Shown here: in pieces, positions 1 through 7,684 of the stretch | How the letters are laid out: each line of letters opens with the position of its first letter | Position numbering within the stretch: the first letter of the stretch is position 1 | Source of the DNA: Candidatus Thalassarchaeum betae | GTDB taxonomy: Archaea > Thermoplasmatota > Poseidoniia > Poseidoniales > Thalassarchaeaceae | NCBI GenBank assembly: GCA_022448665.1 | Contig: JAKUUO010000021.1 | Coordinates: 1 to 22,647, forward strand | DNA length: 22,647 nt | Direction of reading: 5' to 3' | The notes under the pieces: model-generated | The model's input: the letters and a program-made list of their open reading frames with translations, nothing else | What the model was told of the DNA's origin: nothing | Databases searched by the model: none | Made by a program: the position numbers and the translations under genes

Positions 1-1101
1 GCCGAGGTAGTCGCCGAGGTGGACGTAGTTCTGGGTGTCCCAGCTGCTGCCGCTCTTGGTGGCGTAGGAGATGTTGCCTGTGATGCCGTCGATAGCGGCG
101 ATGAGGTCAATCTCACTGTTATCGTCGGTATCGGCGATGTCGATGCCGTAGAGCGGATAGTTATGGTCAGCGTCTAACTTGAACTCGTGAATCCCCTGTG
201 CGGTCGCGTCCATGGGATTGGGATACTGGTTGGTCAGGCAGTCGTACTCGAGCACGGTCATGTTGTCGTAGTGGCCGACCGAGTAGCCCACGCCAATGTT
301 GTACGGAGGGGTCCGGAGAAGCCAGATGTCGAGATCCTCACAGTCGCCTAAGCCCCCGGGGATGCCACCGCCCTGAACTGTCTCACCCCAATGGCCGAGC
401 ATCATTTCGATATACAAGCCATTGGTCAGAGGCACAGGGATGGACTGCTGGTTGGTCAGCAGCGACGGGTCTGGCCCACGGTAGATCTGGATGTACTGGT
501 TGGCCGCGGTTGCGTCCTGGGTCACAAGCACGATGTCGACGTTGCCGTCATCGTCGATGTCCCCGACTTCCATACCTAGATGATACGGGTTTGAGACCGT
601 GATCTCGGTGTCGTCCCACTGATTGACTCTCTCACTGCAGTCACCCCACATAGTAGTGAGGTTGCCCGGCCTGACGAAACTCTCACCGACGAAGCGGATG
701 TTCTCCTGGTAGTAGACAATATCATTCACGTCGTCGCCGTCGATATCAGCTATCTCGACGTCGACAGAGTTTGCTGTATCAACGAACCCAGCGCGCTGGG
801 AGACGTTGTTCGAGATGAACACGTCCTGCCTGTCTTGGAAGCCGCCCGAGCCATCGTTGTACAGGACCGTGATGTAGTGGCCCATCATGCTCACAGCGAC
901 GATGTCGTTGTGTCCATCGCAGTTCAGATCACCAACAGAAAGGTGGGAAGGGTCACGCTGGACTGCGTACTGGGTGATGTGGGATGCGCTCACTGCCGGC
1001 ACTAGCGATACCATCAGTGAGGTCAGCATCAAAAACACCAGTAAGACGGCCGTTCTACCCTCTTTTGTTCTATTTCGGGTAGACTCAGACGTATTCAGCA
1101 T
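1..1101 (-). CDS. secreted FG-GAP/VCBS repeat protein (C-terminus beyond window)
   Basis: Reading the minus strand from the ATG at 1101-1099 gives 367 residues open to the window edge, so the C-terminus is missing. Residues 17-39 form a hydrophobic signal peptide after a short basic stretch, with a likely cleavage after VSA (A39). The mature part carries acidic calcium-binding-type repeats of the FG-GAP/VCBS kind: GDLNCDGHNDIVAV near 58, ADIDGDDVNDIVYY near 118, GDIDDDGNVDIVLV near 180 and a degenerate ADTDDNSEIDLIAA near 323. Such repeats build beta-propellers in exported or surface proteins, often used for adhesion or polymer binding; the actual ligand cannot be read here. It lies downstream of, and on the same strand as, the 222-residue gene, 86 bases away, with a hairpin and a weak TATA-like box between, so it is probably transcribed on its own. 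No enzyme domain is visible in the part present. Confidence 0.85.
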   Translation of the reverse strand, partial: MLNTSESTRNRTKEGRTAVLLVFLMLTSLMVSLVPAVSASHITQYAVQRDPSHLSVGDLNCDGHNDIVAVSMMGHYITVLYNDGSGGFQDRQDVFISNNVSQRAGFVDTANSVDVEIADIDGDDVNDIVYYQENIRFVGESFVRPGNLTTMWGDCSERVNQWDDTEITVSNPYHLGMEVGDIDDDGNVDIVLVTQDATAANQYIQIYRGPDPSLLTNQQSIPVPLTNGLYIEMMLGHWGETVQGGGIPGGLGDCEDLDIWLLRTPPYNIGVGYSVGHYDNMTVLEYDCLTNQYPNPMDATAQGIHEFKLDADHNYPLYGIDIADTDDNSEIDLIAAIDGITGNISYATKSGSSWDTQNYVHLGDYLG

Positions 1102-1125
1102 GCTCAGTCGGAGTTTCGTTCGTCT

Positions 1126-1131
1126 CTTATG
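1126..1131 (-). promoter_or_regulatory. weak TATA-like box for the FG-GAP gene
   Basis: On the minus strand the bases read CATAAG, centred about 27 bases before the ATG at 1101. No Shine-Dalgarno sequence precedes that ATG. The spacing matches a leaderless archaeal transcript, and similar boxes sit at about the same distance before rpoK and the cyclophilin gene. The motif is short and the call is tentative. Confidence 0.3.
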
Positions 1132-1145
1132 CCTTCGCACCAAAT

Positions 1146-1179
1146 GAGTTGGCCAACTCCATAGGAGTTGTTGAGTTGG
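1146..1179. terminator. overlapping inverted repeats, possible terminator or RNA switch
   Basis: GAGTTGGCCAACTC (1146-1159) is a perfect 14-base palindrome. Its right arm also forms a 7-base stem, CAACTCC-ATA-GGAGTTG (1154-1170), and a third GAGTTGG follows at 1173-1179. One CCAACTC arm can therefore pair with any of three partners. It lies just past the stop codon of the 222-residue gene and before the FG-GAP gene on the minus strand, so termination between the two is the simplest role. There is no clear T-tract. Confidence 0.4.
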
Positions 1180-1187
1180 GGGGTTGA

Positions 1188-1856
1188 TTATTGTGCTTCC
1201 AGCCAACTGGGATTCGGGGCGTACTGAGTTTCCACGCCGCCGTGGATCCGCTCAAGGCGCCCCATCATCCACAGGCGGTCGAGGAAGATGTCCAGATCGA
1301 TCCCGTGAAGGTTGGTGCGTTCGCCGACCGCCTCGGCGATTTGACTCACTGGCAGTGAGGTGTGACCATGCTCCCTGACCACCAGAGTGAGCAGTAGTTG
1401 GATCCAGGCCTCGGCCAACGGGTTTCCGGACAAGTTGTCCTTCAGAGGCTCTATCTCGTCTTGGACCTCGTCGAGTACCTCGATGATTGCTGGGATGTTG
1501 GGGTCGCTACGCTCCCGACCACCGAGCTCTGTGATGCTCGAATCGACGTCGAGGCTGCCGATGACCCTCAGCACTGGGGGTATACGGGACGGATCTGGGG
1601 GAGGCCCTGGGAGGACCGCTTCCTCGGGCAGCGGTAGTTCCTCGAAGAAGTCCTCGTCATCGCCGGTGGCCGACTCGGGTTCGGGCTCGTCAGGGTCGAC
1701 CATACGAGCGGCCAGCGGCTGGACGACACCGACCTCGCCTGCTAGGCCGATCTCCTCGCGCAGCGACTCTACCCACTTCGCCTCGCCCTCCAGCAGCACA
1801 TCGACGTCGTGCTCGGGGGAACGGAAGCGAAATCTGACTGTTCCTCGCAACTCCAT
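1188..1856 (-). CDS. uncharacterised 222-residue acidic protein, possible C-terminal winged helix
   Basis: I do not recognise this family. The N-terminal 45 residues look like a small beta-rich segment (MELRGTVRFRFRSPEHDVDV). Residues 50-100 are acidic and proline-rich, probably a disordered linker. The C-terminal 90 residues are helical and end in a pattern resembling a winged helix (SLPVSQIAEAVGER, then a helix, then RLERIHGGVETQYAPNP), as seen in DNA-binding or protein-protein wing modules; this is a shape judgement, not a family match. The start is well supported: GGAGGTGA lies four bases before the ATG. It follows aconitase by 53 bases on the same strand, so it is probably the last gene of the cyclophilin-aconitase operon. 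No membrane segment or catalytic motif is visible. Confidence 0.75.
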   Translation of the reverse strand: MELRGTVRFRFRSPEHDVDVLLEGEAKWVESLREEIGLAGEVGVVQPLAARMVDPDEPEPESATGDDEDFFEELPLPEEAVLPGPPPDPSRIPPVLRVIGSLDVDSSITELGGRERSDPNIPAIIEVLDEVQDEIEPLKDNLSGNPLAEAWIQLLLTLVVREHGHTSLPVSQIAEAVGERTNLHGIDLDIFLDRLWMMGRLERIHGGVETQYAPNPSWLEAQ

Positions 1857-1860
1857 CGTC

Positions 1861-1868
1861 TCACCTCC
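1861..1868 (-). promoter_or_regulatory. strong Shine-Dalgarno site of the 222-residue gene
   Basis: On the minus strand the bases read GGAGGTGA with a 4-base spacer to the ATG at 1856, a near-full match to the usual 16S rRNA 3' end. It fixes the start of that gene. A similar GAGGTGA with a 4-base spacer precedes the synthase gene at 21577. Confidence 0.75.
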
Positions 1869-1909
1869 GGAACATCAGGGACTTAACTGCGTGGGGTGCA
1901 GAGCGGTTT

Positions 1910-4636
1910 TCATGCTTCGGCCAGATTCCTCAGTACGGCCTGCAGTATTCCGCCGTTCCTGTAGTAATCAACCTCGACGGGCGTGTCGAGGCGGACAACA
2001 GCGTCGAACCCCGTCACGCTACCATCTGCCTTAGTGGCGGTCACTGGGATTGACGAGAACGGTTCGAGCTCGGCGCTGGCTGGTATGTCGAAGGCCTCTG
2101 TGCCGTCCAGACCGAGGCTATCCGCGTCCTCTCCCTCGGGGAATGTCAGCGGCAGCACCCCCATGCCGACTAGATTGGAGCGGTGTATCCTCTCGAACGA
2201 AGTGGCGATTACAGCCTTGACTCCGAGCATCAGGGTGCCCTTCGCAGCCCAGTCCCTGCTGCTGCCCGTTCCGTACTGCGAACCAGCAAGGACGACCAAT
2301 TGAATCCCTTCGTCCTGGTACCTGTTGCTGGCCTCGTAGATCGAGGTTACTTCCCCAGAGGGGAAGTGGGTGGTGAATCCGCCTTCTGTTCCCGGAGCTA
2401 TCTCATTGCGCATCCTGATGTTGGCGAAGGTACCACGGACCATCACTTCGTGATTGCCTCTGCGGCTCCCGAACGAGTTGAAATCACGCGGCTGGACTCC
2501 GTTGTCCATTAGGTACTGTCCCGCTGGTCCGTGGTGAGGGAATGCCCCTGCGGGGCTGATGTGATCGGTGGTCACCGAATCGCCGACCTTGACGAGAACG
2601 CGGGCTCCTTGAATCCGCTCGATGGGCGCGGGCTCGGACTCGATGCCTTGCAAGAAGGAGGGGGGTCGGACGTAGGTGGACGAGTCGTCCCAGTCATAGA
2701 GGGCGCTGGACTCGCTGGGAATGGCGTCCCAGCGTGGCTCGCTCAGGATGTCCGAGTAACGCGACTTGAACATCTCTGGGCCGATTACGCTCTCGATGAT
2801 CGAGCGTACCTCGCCGTCAGTGGGCCAGATGTCAGCGAGCATGACGGGCTCGCCGGACTCAGTGTGACCCAACGGCTCGCTGGAGAAGTCGATGTCGAGC
2901 GTGCCCGCTAGAGCGTAGGCCACGACCAGTGGCGGGCTTGCGAGATAGTTCGCCCTCACCTTCTGGTGAATTCTGCCCTCGAAGTTGCGGTTGCCCGAGA
3001 GGACGCTGCAGACCACCAGATCGGCCTCGTCAATTGCAGCCGCTATCTCCTCGTCGAGGGGGCCAGAATTGCCGATGCAGGTCGTGCAACCGTAGCCTAC
3101 GACGCTGAATCCGAGAGCAGAGAGATCTTCACTCAGGTCGGCCGCGTCGTAGTACTCGGTGACCACGCGACTGCCTGGGGCGAGGCTCGGCTTGACCCAG
3201 GGCTTGATGGTGAGCCCTCTTGAACGAGCGTTTCTAGCGACCAGCCCCGCAGCGATCATCACGCTCGGGTTGCTGGTGTTGGTGCAGCTCGTGATGGCGG
3301 CGATAACCACGTCACCGTGACCCAACTCGGAGTCGCGACCTGCAATCGGGGCCGTAGCGTCATTGCAAGACGGATCGACGCCGTGACCATGATGTCCGAA
3401 CGGCGCATTCAGGCTGGACCTCCAGTGGGACTTCATACCTGAGAGTGAGACCCTGTCTTGCGGCCTCTTGGGGCCGGCTAGCGAGGGCTCCACTGTACTG
3501 AGGTCGAGGGACAGGCTGGAAGTGAATCCGGGGGTGGGTGTCGAGTCAGAGTAGAAAAGCCCCTGAGCGGTCAGATAGCGCTTGACGTCCTCGACATGCG
3601 AGGGTTCTCGCCCGGAGAGAAGCATGTAGTCCAAAGTGACTTGATCCACGGGAAAGAAGCCGCAAGTGGCGCCGTACTCCGGTGACATGTTGGCTATGGT
3701 CGCGCGGTCGGGCAGGCTCAGGTTCGCAAGGCCAGTGCCGTGGAACTCGACGAACTTGCCCACGCAGCCGTGCTGCCTGAGCATCTCGACGATTCGAAGG
3801 GTCATGTCGGTGGCTGTGACACCGGGCTGCATGGAACCCGTGAGCTCGAATCCGACGACCTCAGGCAGTAGCATGTAGATCGGCTGTCCGAGCATCACGG
3901 CCTCGGCCTCAATCCCACCGACGCCCCAGCCGAGGACTCCGAGGCCGTTGATCATCGTCGTGTGGGAGTCGGTACCGACAAGGGTGTCGGGAATCCACAA
4001 ACCGCCTTCCTCACGGGCTACGCTGGCAATCCACTCGAGGTTGACCTGATGGACGATACCGCGGCCGGGGGGAACGGCACGGAAGTTGTCGAGGCTCTGC
4101 TGACCCCACTTGAGGAACTTGTATCGCTCGAAGTTGCGCTCGTACTCAATCTCGAGGTTGCGCTCACGCGCATTAGGAAAGCGGCCAGAGACATCGACCT
4201 GGACTGAGTGGTCTATCACCAGATCGACGGGGACCTGCGGGTTCACCATCTCCGGGTCGCCACCCAGTGCCACCATCGCATCCCTGAGGGCGGCGATGTC
4301 GACTACGGCGGGGACTCCTGTGAAATCCTGCAGGATCACCCTGCTGGGGCTGAATGGAATCTCCTCGGGAGTCATCGTCGGTGACCATGCTGCGATGCGT
4401 CGGACGTCGTCCTCGGTCACTAGGAATCCGTCGCACTTGCGCAGAGCGGTCTCGAGTAGGATCCGTATCGAGACCGGGAGATTGTCGAGGTTGCAGCCCT
4501 CTTCCCTACCGAGGGTTCCGATGTCCATGAACGAGGCGGACGAGCCATCACTGGTCGTGAATGCGGACATCGCACCGAAGGGGTCGCTAGCGCCCATGCC
4601 ATCACCTACGGTGATACCGGCTATGGTGTGCTCCAT
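1910..4636 (-). CDS. acnA: aconitate hydratase, AcnA type
   Basis: Interconverts citrate and isocitrate through cis-aconitate in the TCA cycle, in the cytoplasm, using a [4Fe-4S] cluster. The 908 residues match AcnA/IRP1-type aconitases from end to end: QDFTGVPAVVD near 103, DLVIDHSVQVD near 138, DTLVGTDSHTTMINGLGVLG near 217, and the cluster ligands C451 (ITSCTNTSNP), C517 and C520 (GYGCTTCIGNSGPL). The C-terminal swivel domain carries GSSRDWAAKGTLMLGVKAVI and the SFERIHRSNLVGMGVLP active-site loop. The first 22 residues have no family counterpart, and the internal ATG at 4570 (MSAFTT) is an equally plausible start; neither has a clear Shine-Dalgarno site. The gene is 38 bases behind the cyclophilin gene and 53 before the unknown gene, and lies close to korAB. 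Family identity is certain; in vivo substrate range (2-methylcitrate is a known side activity of some members) is not. Confidence 0.96.
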   Translation of the reverse strand: MEHTIAGITVGDGMGASDPFGAMSAFTTSDGSSASFMDIGTLGREEGCNLDNLPVSIRILLETALRKCDGFLVTEDDVRRIAAWSPTMTPEEIPFSPSRVILQDFTGVPAVVDIAALRDAMVALGGDPEMVNPQVPVDLVIDHSVQVDVSGRFPNARERNLEIEYERNFERYKFLKWGQQSLDNFRAVPPGRGIVHQVNLEWIASVAREEGGLWIPDTLVGTDSHTTMINGLGVLGWGVGGIEAEAVMLGQPIYMLLPEVVGFELTGSMQPGVTATDMTLRIVEMLRQHGCVGKFVEFHGTGLANLSLPDRATIANMSPEYGATCGFFPVDQVTLDYMLLSGREPSHVEDVKRYLTAQGLFYSDSTPTPGFTSSLSLDLSTVEPSLAGPKRPQDRVSLSGMKSHWRSSLNAPFGHHGHGVDPSCNDATAPIAGRDSELGHGDVVIAAITSCTNTSNPSVMIAAGLVARNARSRGLTIKPWVKPSLAPGSRVVTEYYDAADLSEDLSALGFSVVGYGCTTCIGNSGPLDEEIAAAIDEADLVVCSVLSGNRNFEGRIHQKVRANYLASPPLVVAYALAGTLDIDFSSEPLGHTESGEPVMLADIWPTDGEVRSIIESVIGPEMFKSRYSDILSEPRWDAIPSESSALYDWDDSSTYVRPPSFLQGIESEPAPIERIQGARVLVKVGDSVTTDHISPAGAFPHHGPAGQYLMDNGVQPRDFNSFGSRRGNHEVMVRGTFANIRMRNEIAPGTEGGFTTHFPSGEVTSIYEASNRYQDEGIQLVVLAGSQYGTGSSRDWAAKGTLMLGVKAVIATSFERIHRSNLVGMGVLPLTFPEGEDADSLGLDGTEAFDIPASAELEPFSSIPVTATKADGSVTGFDAVVRLDTPVEVDYYRNGGILQAVLRNLAEA

Positions 4637-4674
4637 GAAGTTGACTCATTGAAAGCCAGACCGATTGGCCGGGT

Positions 4675-5739
4675 TCACTCGTTCAAAGTCACGTGCATCA
4701 GCCGGACCTCGTTCACAGGGACGTCGTTGCTCCCAGTCTCGACCTCGCTGATCGCCGTGATGTGTTCCAGACCGCTGATCACCTGGCCGTAGACGGTGTG
4801 GCAGGACTCCTGACTGCAATCCTTGCCAGGCTGCCAATCGAGATGGAATGGGGTGCTGTCCTCGGGCACGATGTAGAACTGGCTCGAGTCGGTGTTGAGA
4901 CCTGCGTGGGCTGCAGCAAGCGCGCCCGGAACATGCGTCAAGCCGTTAGTGTGCTCGCCGGGCAAGGACCATCGTGACAACTCGCATGTCTCGGAGGTGT
5001 GCCTGTTGCCAGAATCATCGTGCTCATCGCCGTTGCAGTAGCCGAACCACTTTCCGGTGTAGCCGCCTGTTCCATCCCGATTCTCGAAGTCCCCTCCTTG
5101 AACCATGAAGTCGTCAATCACCCTGTGGAACGTCGTGAAGTCGTAACGGAGGTCATCGACGAGTAACAGGAAGTTCTCGACGTGCAACGGGGCGTCCTCC
5201 TGGTAGAGTTCGATTTCGATGAATGCCGTCGTCCGCTCCCCGGATCCACTGGCCATATACGATATCTCCAAGGTGACGATAGGGTTCTCTTCTGGTTTAT
5301 CGAGCCAATCCGTAATCACCTTGAATGAGACTAACAGCAGCATGCCGACAACGAGGAGGACGATGAGTCCCAATGGAGTCGGGTTACCCTCATCGAACAT
5401 CTGGAAGCCGACTCCGAGTGAAATCGCATTCTCATCCATCAGGGATGCGAGCTTGTTCATGCGGCGTCGTGTCTCCTTGTTCTTGGGGTCGAAGTTCAAC
5501 GCTTTGCGGTAGTTCCTGTGCGCGCGCTGCCAGTGGCGCCTCTGGTTAGCGGTGTCTTCCTCGCCAAGCGCGGTTCCAGCATCGCCCGCGAAACGCAGTG
5601 TTCTGGCTTGCTGTGCACCGTTCTCGCAGGCATCCCAAGCCTCTGAGCGCAGTAGTTCCAGTGCCTTTTCAGGCTCTCCTGACTCGGTCAGGAGGATCGC
5701 TTCGTCCCAAGAATTCTTCAGCGCCTCAGGGATGGGCAT
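4675..5739 (-). CDS. membrane-anchored cyclophilin-type peptidyl-prolyl isomerase with TPR-like N-terminus
   Basis: Of 354 residues, 1-110 are a helical, TPR-like cytoplasmic part (EKALELLRSEAW, then RAHRNYRKALNFDPKNKETR). Residues 122-140 form one membrane span (LGLIVLLVVGMLLLVSFKV), and about 155-354 form a cyclophilin domain that should lie outside the membrane. Cyclophilin motifs are present: FHRVIDDFMVQGGDF (204-218, with the catalytic-type Arg at 206), SQFYIV (286-291) and TVYGQVISG (315-323). The domain contains C235 and C252 in one insertion and C308 and C313 in another, which could form disulphides outside the cell and are not typical of cytosolic cyclophilins. The role is probably folding of exported or membrane proteins. 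A TATA-like box 27 bases before the ATG suggests a leaderless first gene of an operon continuing into acnA. Confidence 0.9.
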   Translation of the reverse strand: MPIPEALKNSWDEAILLTESGEPEKALELLRSEAWDACENGAQQARTLRFAGDAGTALGEEDTANQRRHWQRAHRNYRKALNFDPKNKETRRRMNKLASLMDENAISLGVGFQMFDEGNPTPLGLIVLLVVGMLLLVSFKVITDWLDKPEENPIVTLEISYMASGSGERTTAFIEIELYQEDAPLHVENFLLLVDDLRYDFTTFHRVIDDFMVQGGDFENRDGTGGYTGKWFGYCNGDEHDDSGNRHTSETCELSRWSLPGEHTNGLTHVPGALAAAHAGLNTDSSQFYIVPEDSTPFHLDWQPGKDCSQESCHTVYGQVISGLEHITAISEVETGSNDVPVNEVRLMHVTLNE

Positions 5740-5762
5740 AGCGCGCCCGAAAGCGCATCCCT

Positions 5763-5769
5763 TGAAAAT
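5763..5769 (-). promoter_or_regulatory. TATA-like box of the cyclophilin-aconitase operon
   Basis: The minus strand reads ATTTTCA, centred about 27 bases before the ATG at 5739. No Shine-Dalgarno site precedes that ATG, which fits a leaderless transcript. The 160-base gap 5740-5899 must hold promoters for both this operon and korAB. For korAB the plus strand has a weaker candidate, TTGATTATC near 5828-5836. Confidence 0.4.
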
Positions 5770-5899
5770 GGCAGCGGATGCTCATTCAGTCGATTCTCGG
5801 TGACTTTTGAACGGTAATGGCTAAGACTTGATTATCACCGGGTCATCATGCGCGAGAGCCTAGGTAGAGCCAAGCCAACCATGGGAGAAGCAGGAAACG

Positions 5900-7684
5900 A
5901 TGGAGCACATCTACAACGACTTCACAATCAACATTGCAACAGCGAACGGGACTGGTTCCCAGTCCTCGAACCTGATTCTCCTTAATTCCATGTTCCAAAT
6001 GGGGGTCCCAGTGAGCGGGAAGAACCTCTTCCCCAGCAACATCGCGGGTCTGCCCACGTGGTTCATCATCCGAGCCAGCGATGACGGTTATCAGGCTCCT
6101 GGGAACAAGGCGCACATCCAGGTTCTGATGAACAAGGACTCCTGGAGAAAGGACCTCGAGAAGCTCGAGCCGGGGACACTGGTAGTCTACAATGAGGACG
6201 TCAAACTACCCATCGACAGGGACGACTGCCCCGCTTTCGGGATGCCGATGACGAAGATGGCCAGAGGAATCAATCCCAAGTTGGCTCGCTTGATGTGTAA
6301 TATGTACTACGTCGGCGGCCTAGCCCACTTGCTGGGAATCAACGAGGATGTGATCAACGAATGCGTGTCGAACCAGTTCAAGGGCAAGGAGAAGGCGATC
6401 GAGTTCAACCTGCGGGCGATCGGGGAAGGCCGAGCCTACGCGGCCGAGAACTGGGCTGATGGGTCCCCCTATCATGTCGAGTCCCGGGACAAAGACCCGG
6501 ACACCTTCCTCGTGGAGGGCAACGAAGCCGTGGCCCTGGGCGCCATATACGGGGGCGTAAACCTGCTGTCCTGGTACCCCATCACCCCATCTTCCTCGAT
6601 GGCTGAGAGCATGATCGAATGGCTCCCAGAACTCAGAGAGGCCGACGATGGTGGCACGACCTGCGCGGTAATTCAGGCAGAGGACGAGTTGGCAGCTGCC
6701 GGAATGGTGGTCGGGGCCGGCTGGGCCGGCGGACGAGGCATGACCTGCACCAGCGGCCCGGGAATCTCGCTGATGTCCGAATTCATCGGGCTCTCCTACT
6801 TCGCCGAGGTTCCTGGCGTGATCTGGGACATCAACAGGGTCGGACCCTCTACCGGGCTTCCGACCCGCACCCAACAGGGCGATCTTTCAATGCTCTACGA
6901 GGCTAGCCACGGCGACACCCAGCACGTGGTGCTGATACCAGGAACCGTCGACGAGTGCTTCGAGTACGGTTGGAAGGCATTCGACTACGCAGAGAGGCTC
7001 CAGACCGTCGTCTTCGGCTTCAGCGACCTCGATCTCGGGATGAACCGTTGGTCGACAGCCGGCTTCGAATACCCCTCGACTCCGATGGACAGAGGCAAGG
7101 TCATACGCACTCAGAAGGAGATGGACGCGGTAGCGAACTACGGGCGCTACAGGGACGTCGACGGCGATGGCATCCCGTACCGGACCCTGCCCGGCAGCGG
7201 CCTGGACCCCATCCTGTACCGTGGCACGGGGCACGACGAGGACGGAATCTACTCCGAAGACCCCGATGTGTACTACGCCACGGTCTCGCGCCTGCGCAGG
7301 AAGATAGACGGCGCTCGCGACCTGCTTCCGGCCCCTCTCATCAGGGAAGAGGAGGAACAGCAGATTGGTGTGATTTACTACGGCTCGATGGAGAACTCGA
7401 TCACCGAGATCGACGATATGCTGGAGTCGACCGGTCTCTCGGTCAGTACCTGCCGGGTCCGAGCGCTGCCATACCACTCCGAGGTCGAGGGCTTCATCGA
7501 GCGCCACGAGAAGGTGATCGTGCTCGAGATCAACCGCGACGGGCAATTGTACGGGATTCTGCGCAAGGAGCTGCCCTCCAACCTGCTGGCGCGTCTGCAC
7601 AGTGTGGCCTACACCGACGGCATACCCCCGCGTGCGCGGGTCTACGCCGACAAGATACTGGAGACCCTGGAGGTGGCTGCGTGA
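5900..7684 (+). CDS. korA: 2-oxoacid:ferredoxin oxidoreductase, fused gamma-alpha subunit
   Basis: Catalyses, with KorB, CoA-dependent oxidative decarboxylation of a 2-oxoacid, passing electrons to ferredoxin. The 594 residues contain an N-terminal gamma domain (NGTGSQSSNLIL near 16, then GLPTWFIIRAS near 50) fused to the alpha domain from about 200, which starts EGNEAVALGAIYGGVNLLSW and has the PITPSSSMAESM motif. RVGPSTGLPTRTQQGDL near 314 matches the substrate-contact loop of Kor-type enzymes, so 2-oxoglutarate is the likely substrate; pyruvate or branched-chain 2-oxoacids cannot be excluded. The two-subunit layout (gamma-alpha plus beta, with no ferredoxin domain) is that of KorAB enzymes, which can work in aerobes. 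The ATG at 5900 has a weak AGGA five bases upstream. korB overlaps its last codons by four bases, so the subunits are translationally coupled. It is divergent from the aconitase operon. Confidence 0.93.
   Translation: MEHIYNDFTINIATANGTGSQSSNLILLNSMFQMGVPVSGKNLFPSNIAGLPTWFIIRASDDGYQAPGNKAHIQVLMNKDSWRKDLEKLEPGTLVVYNEDVKLPIDRDDCPAFGMPMTKMARGINPKLARLMCNMYYVGGLAHLLGINEDVINECVSNQFKGKEKAIEFNLRAIGEGRAYAAENWADGSPYHVESRDKDPDTFLVEGNEAVALGAIYGGVNLLSWYPITPSSSMAESMIEWLPELREADDGGTTCAVIQAEDELAAAGMVVGAGWAGGRGMTCTSGPGISLMSEFIGLSYFAEVPGVIWDINRVGPSTGLPTRTQQGDLSMLYEASHGDTQHVVLIPGTVDECFEYGWKAFDYAERLQTVVFGFSDLDLGMNRWSTAGFEYPSTPMDRGKVIRTQKEMDAVANYGRYRDVDGDGIPYRTLPGSGLDPILYRGTGHDEDGIYSEDPDVYYATVSRLRRKIDGARDLLPAPLIREEEEQQIGVIYYGSMENSITEIDDMLESTGLSVSTCRVRALPYHSEVEGFIERHEKVIVLEINRDGQLYGILRKELPSNLLARLHSVAYTDGIPPRARVYADKILETLEVAA

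Noticed and set aside
1387..2034. 215-codon open frame on the plus strand, Ser-rich
   Set aside because: It is antisense to the 222-residue gene and the end of aconitase. The composition is that of a GC-rich shadow frame, with no domain and no ribosome-binding site.
6887..7600. 237-codon antisense frame opposite korA
   Set aside because: Shadow of korA codon bias; no independent motif, start signal or promoter.
6955..7680. 242-codon upstream extension of korB in frame
   Set aside because: It lies wholly inside korA in another frame, is Arg/Pro-rich with no family similarity, and the GTG at 7681 coupled to the korA stop is the natural start.
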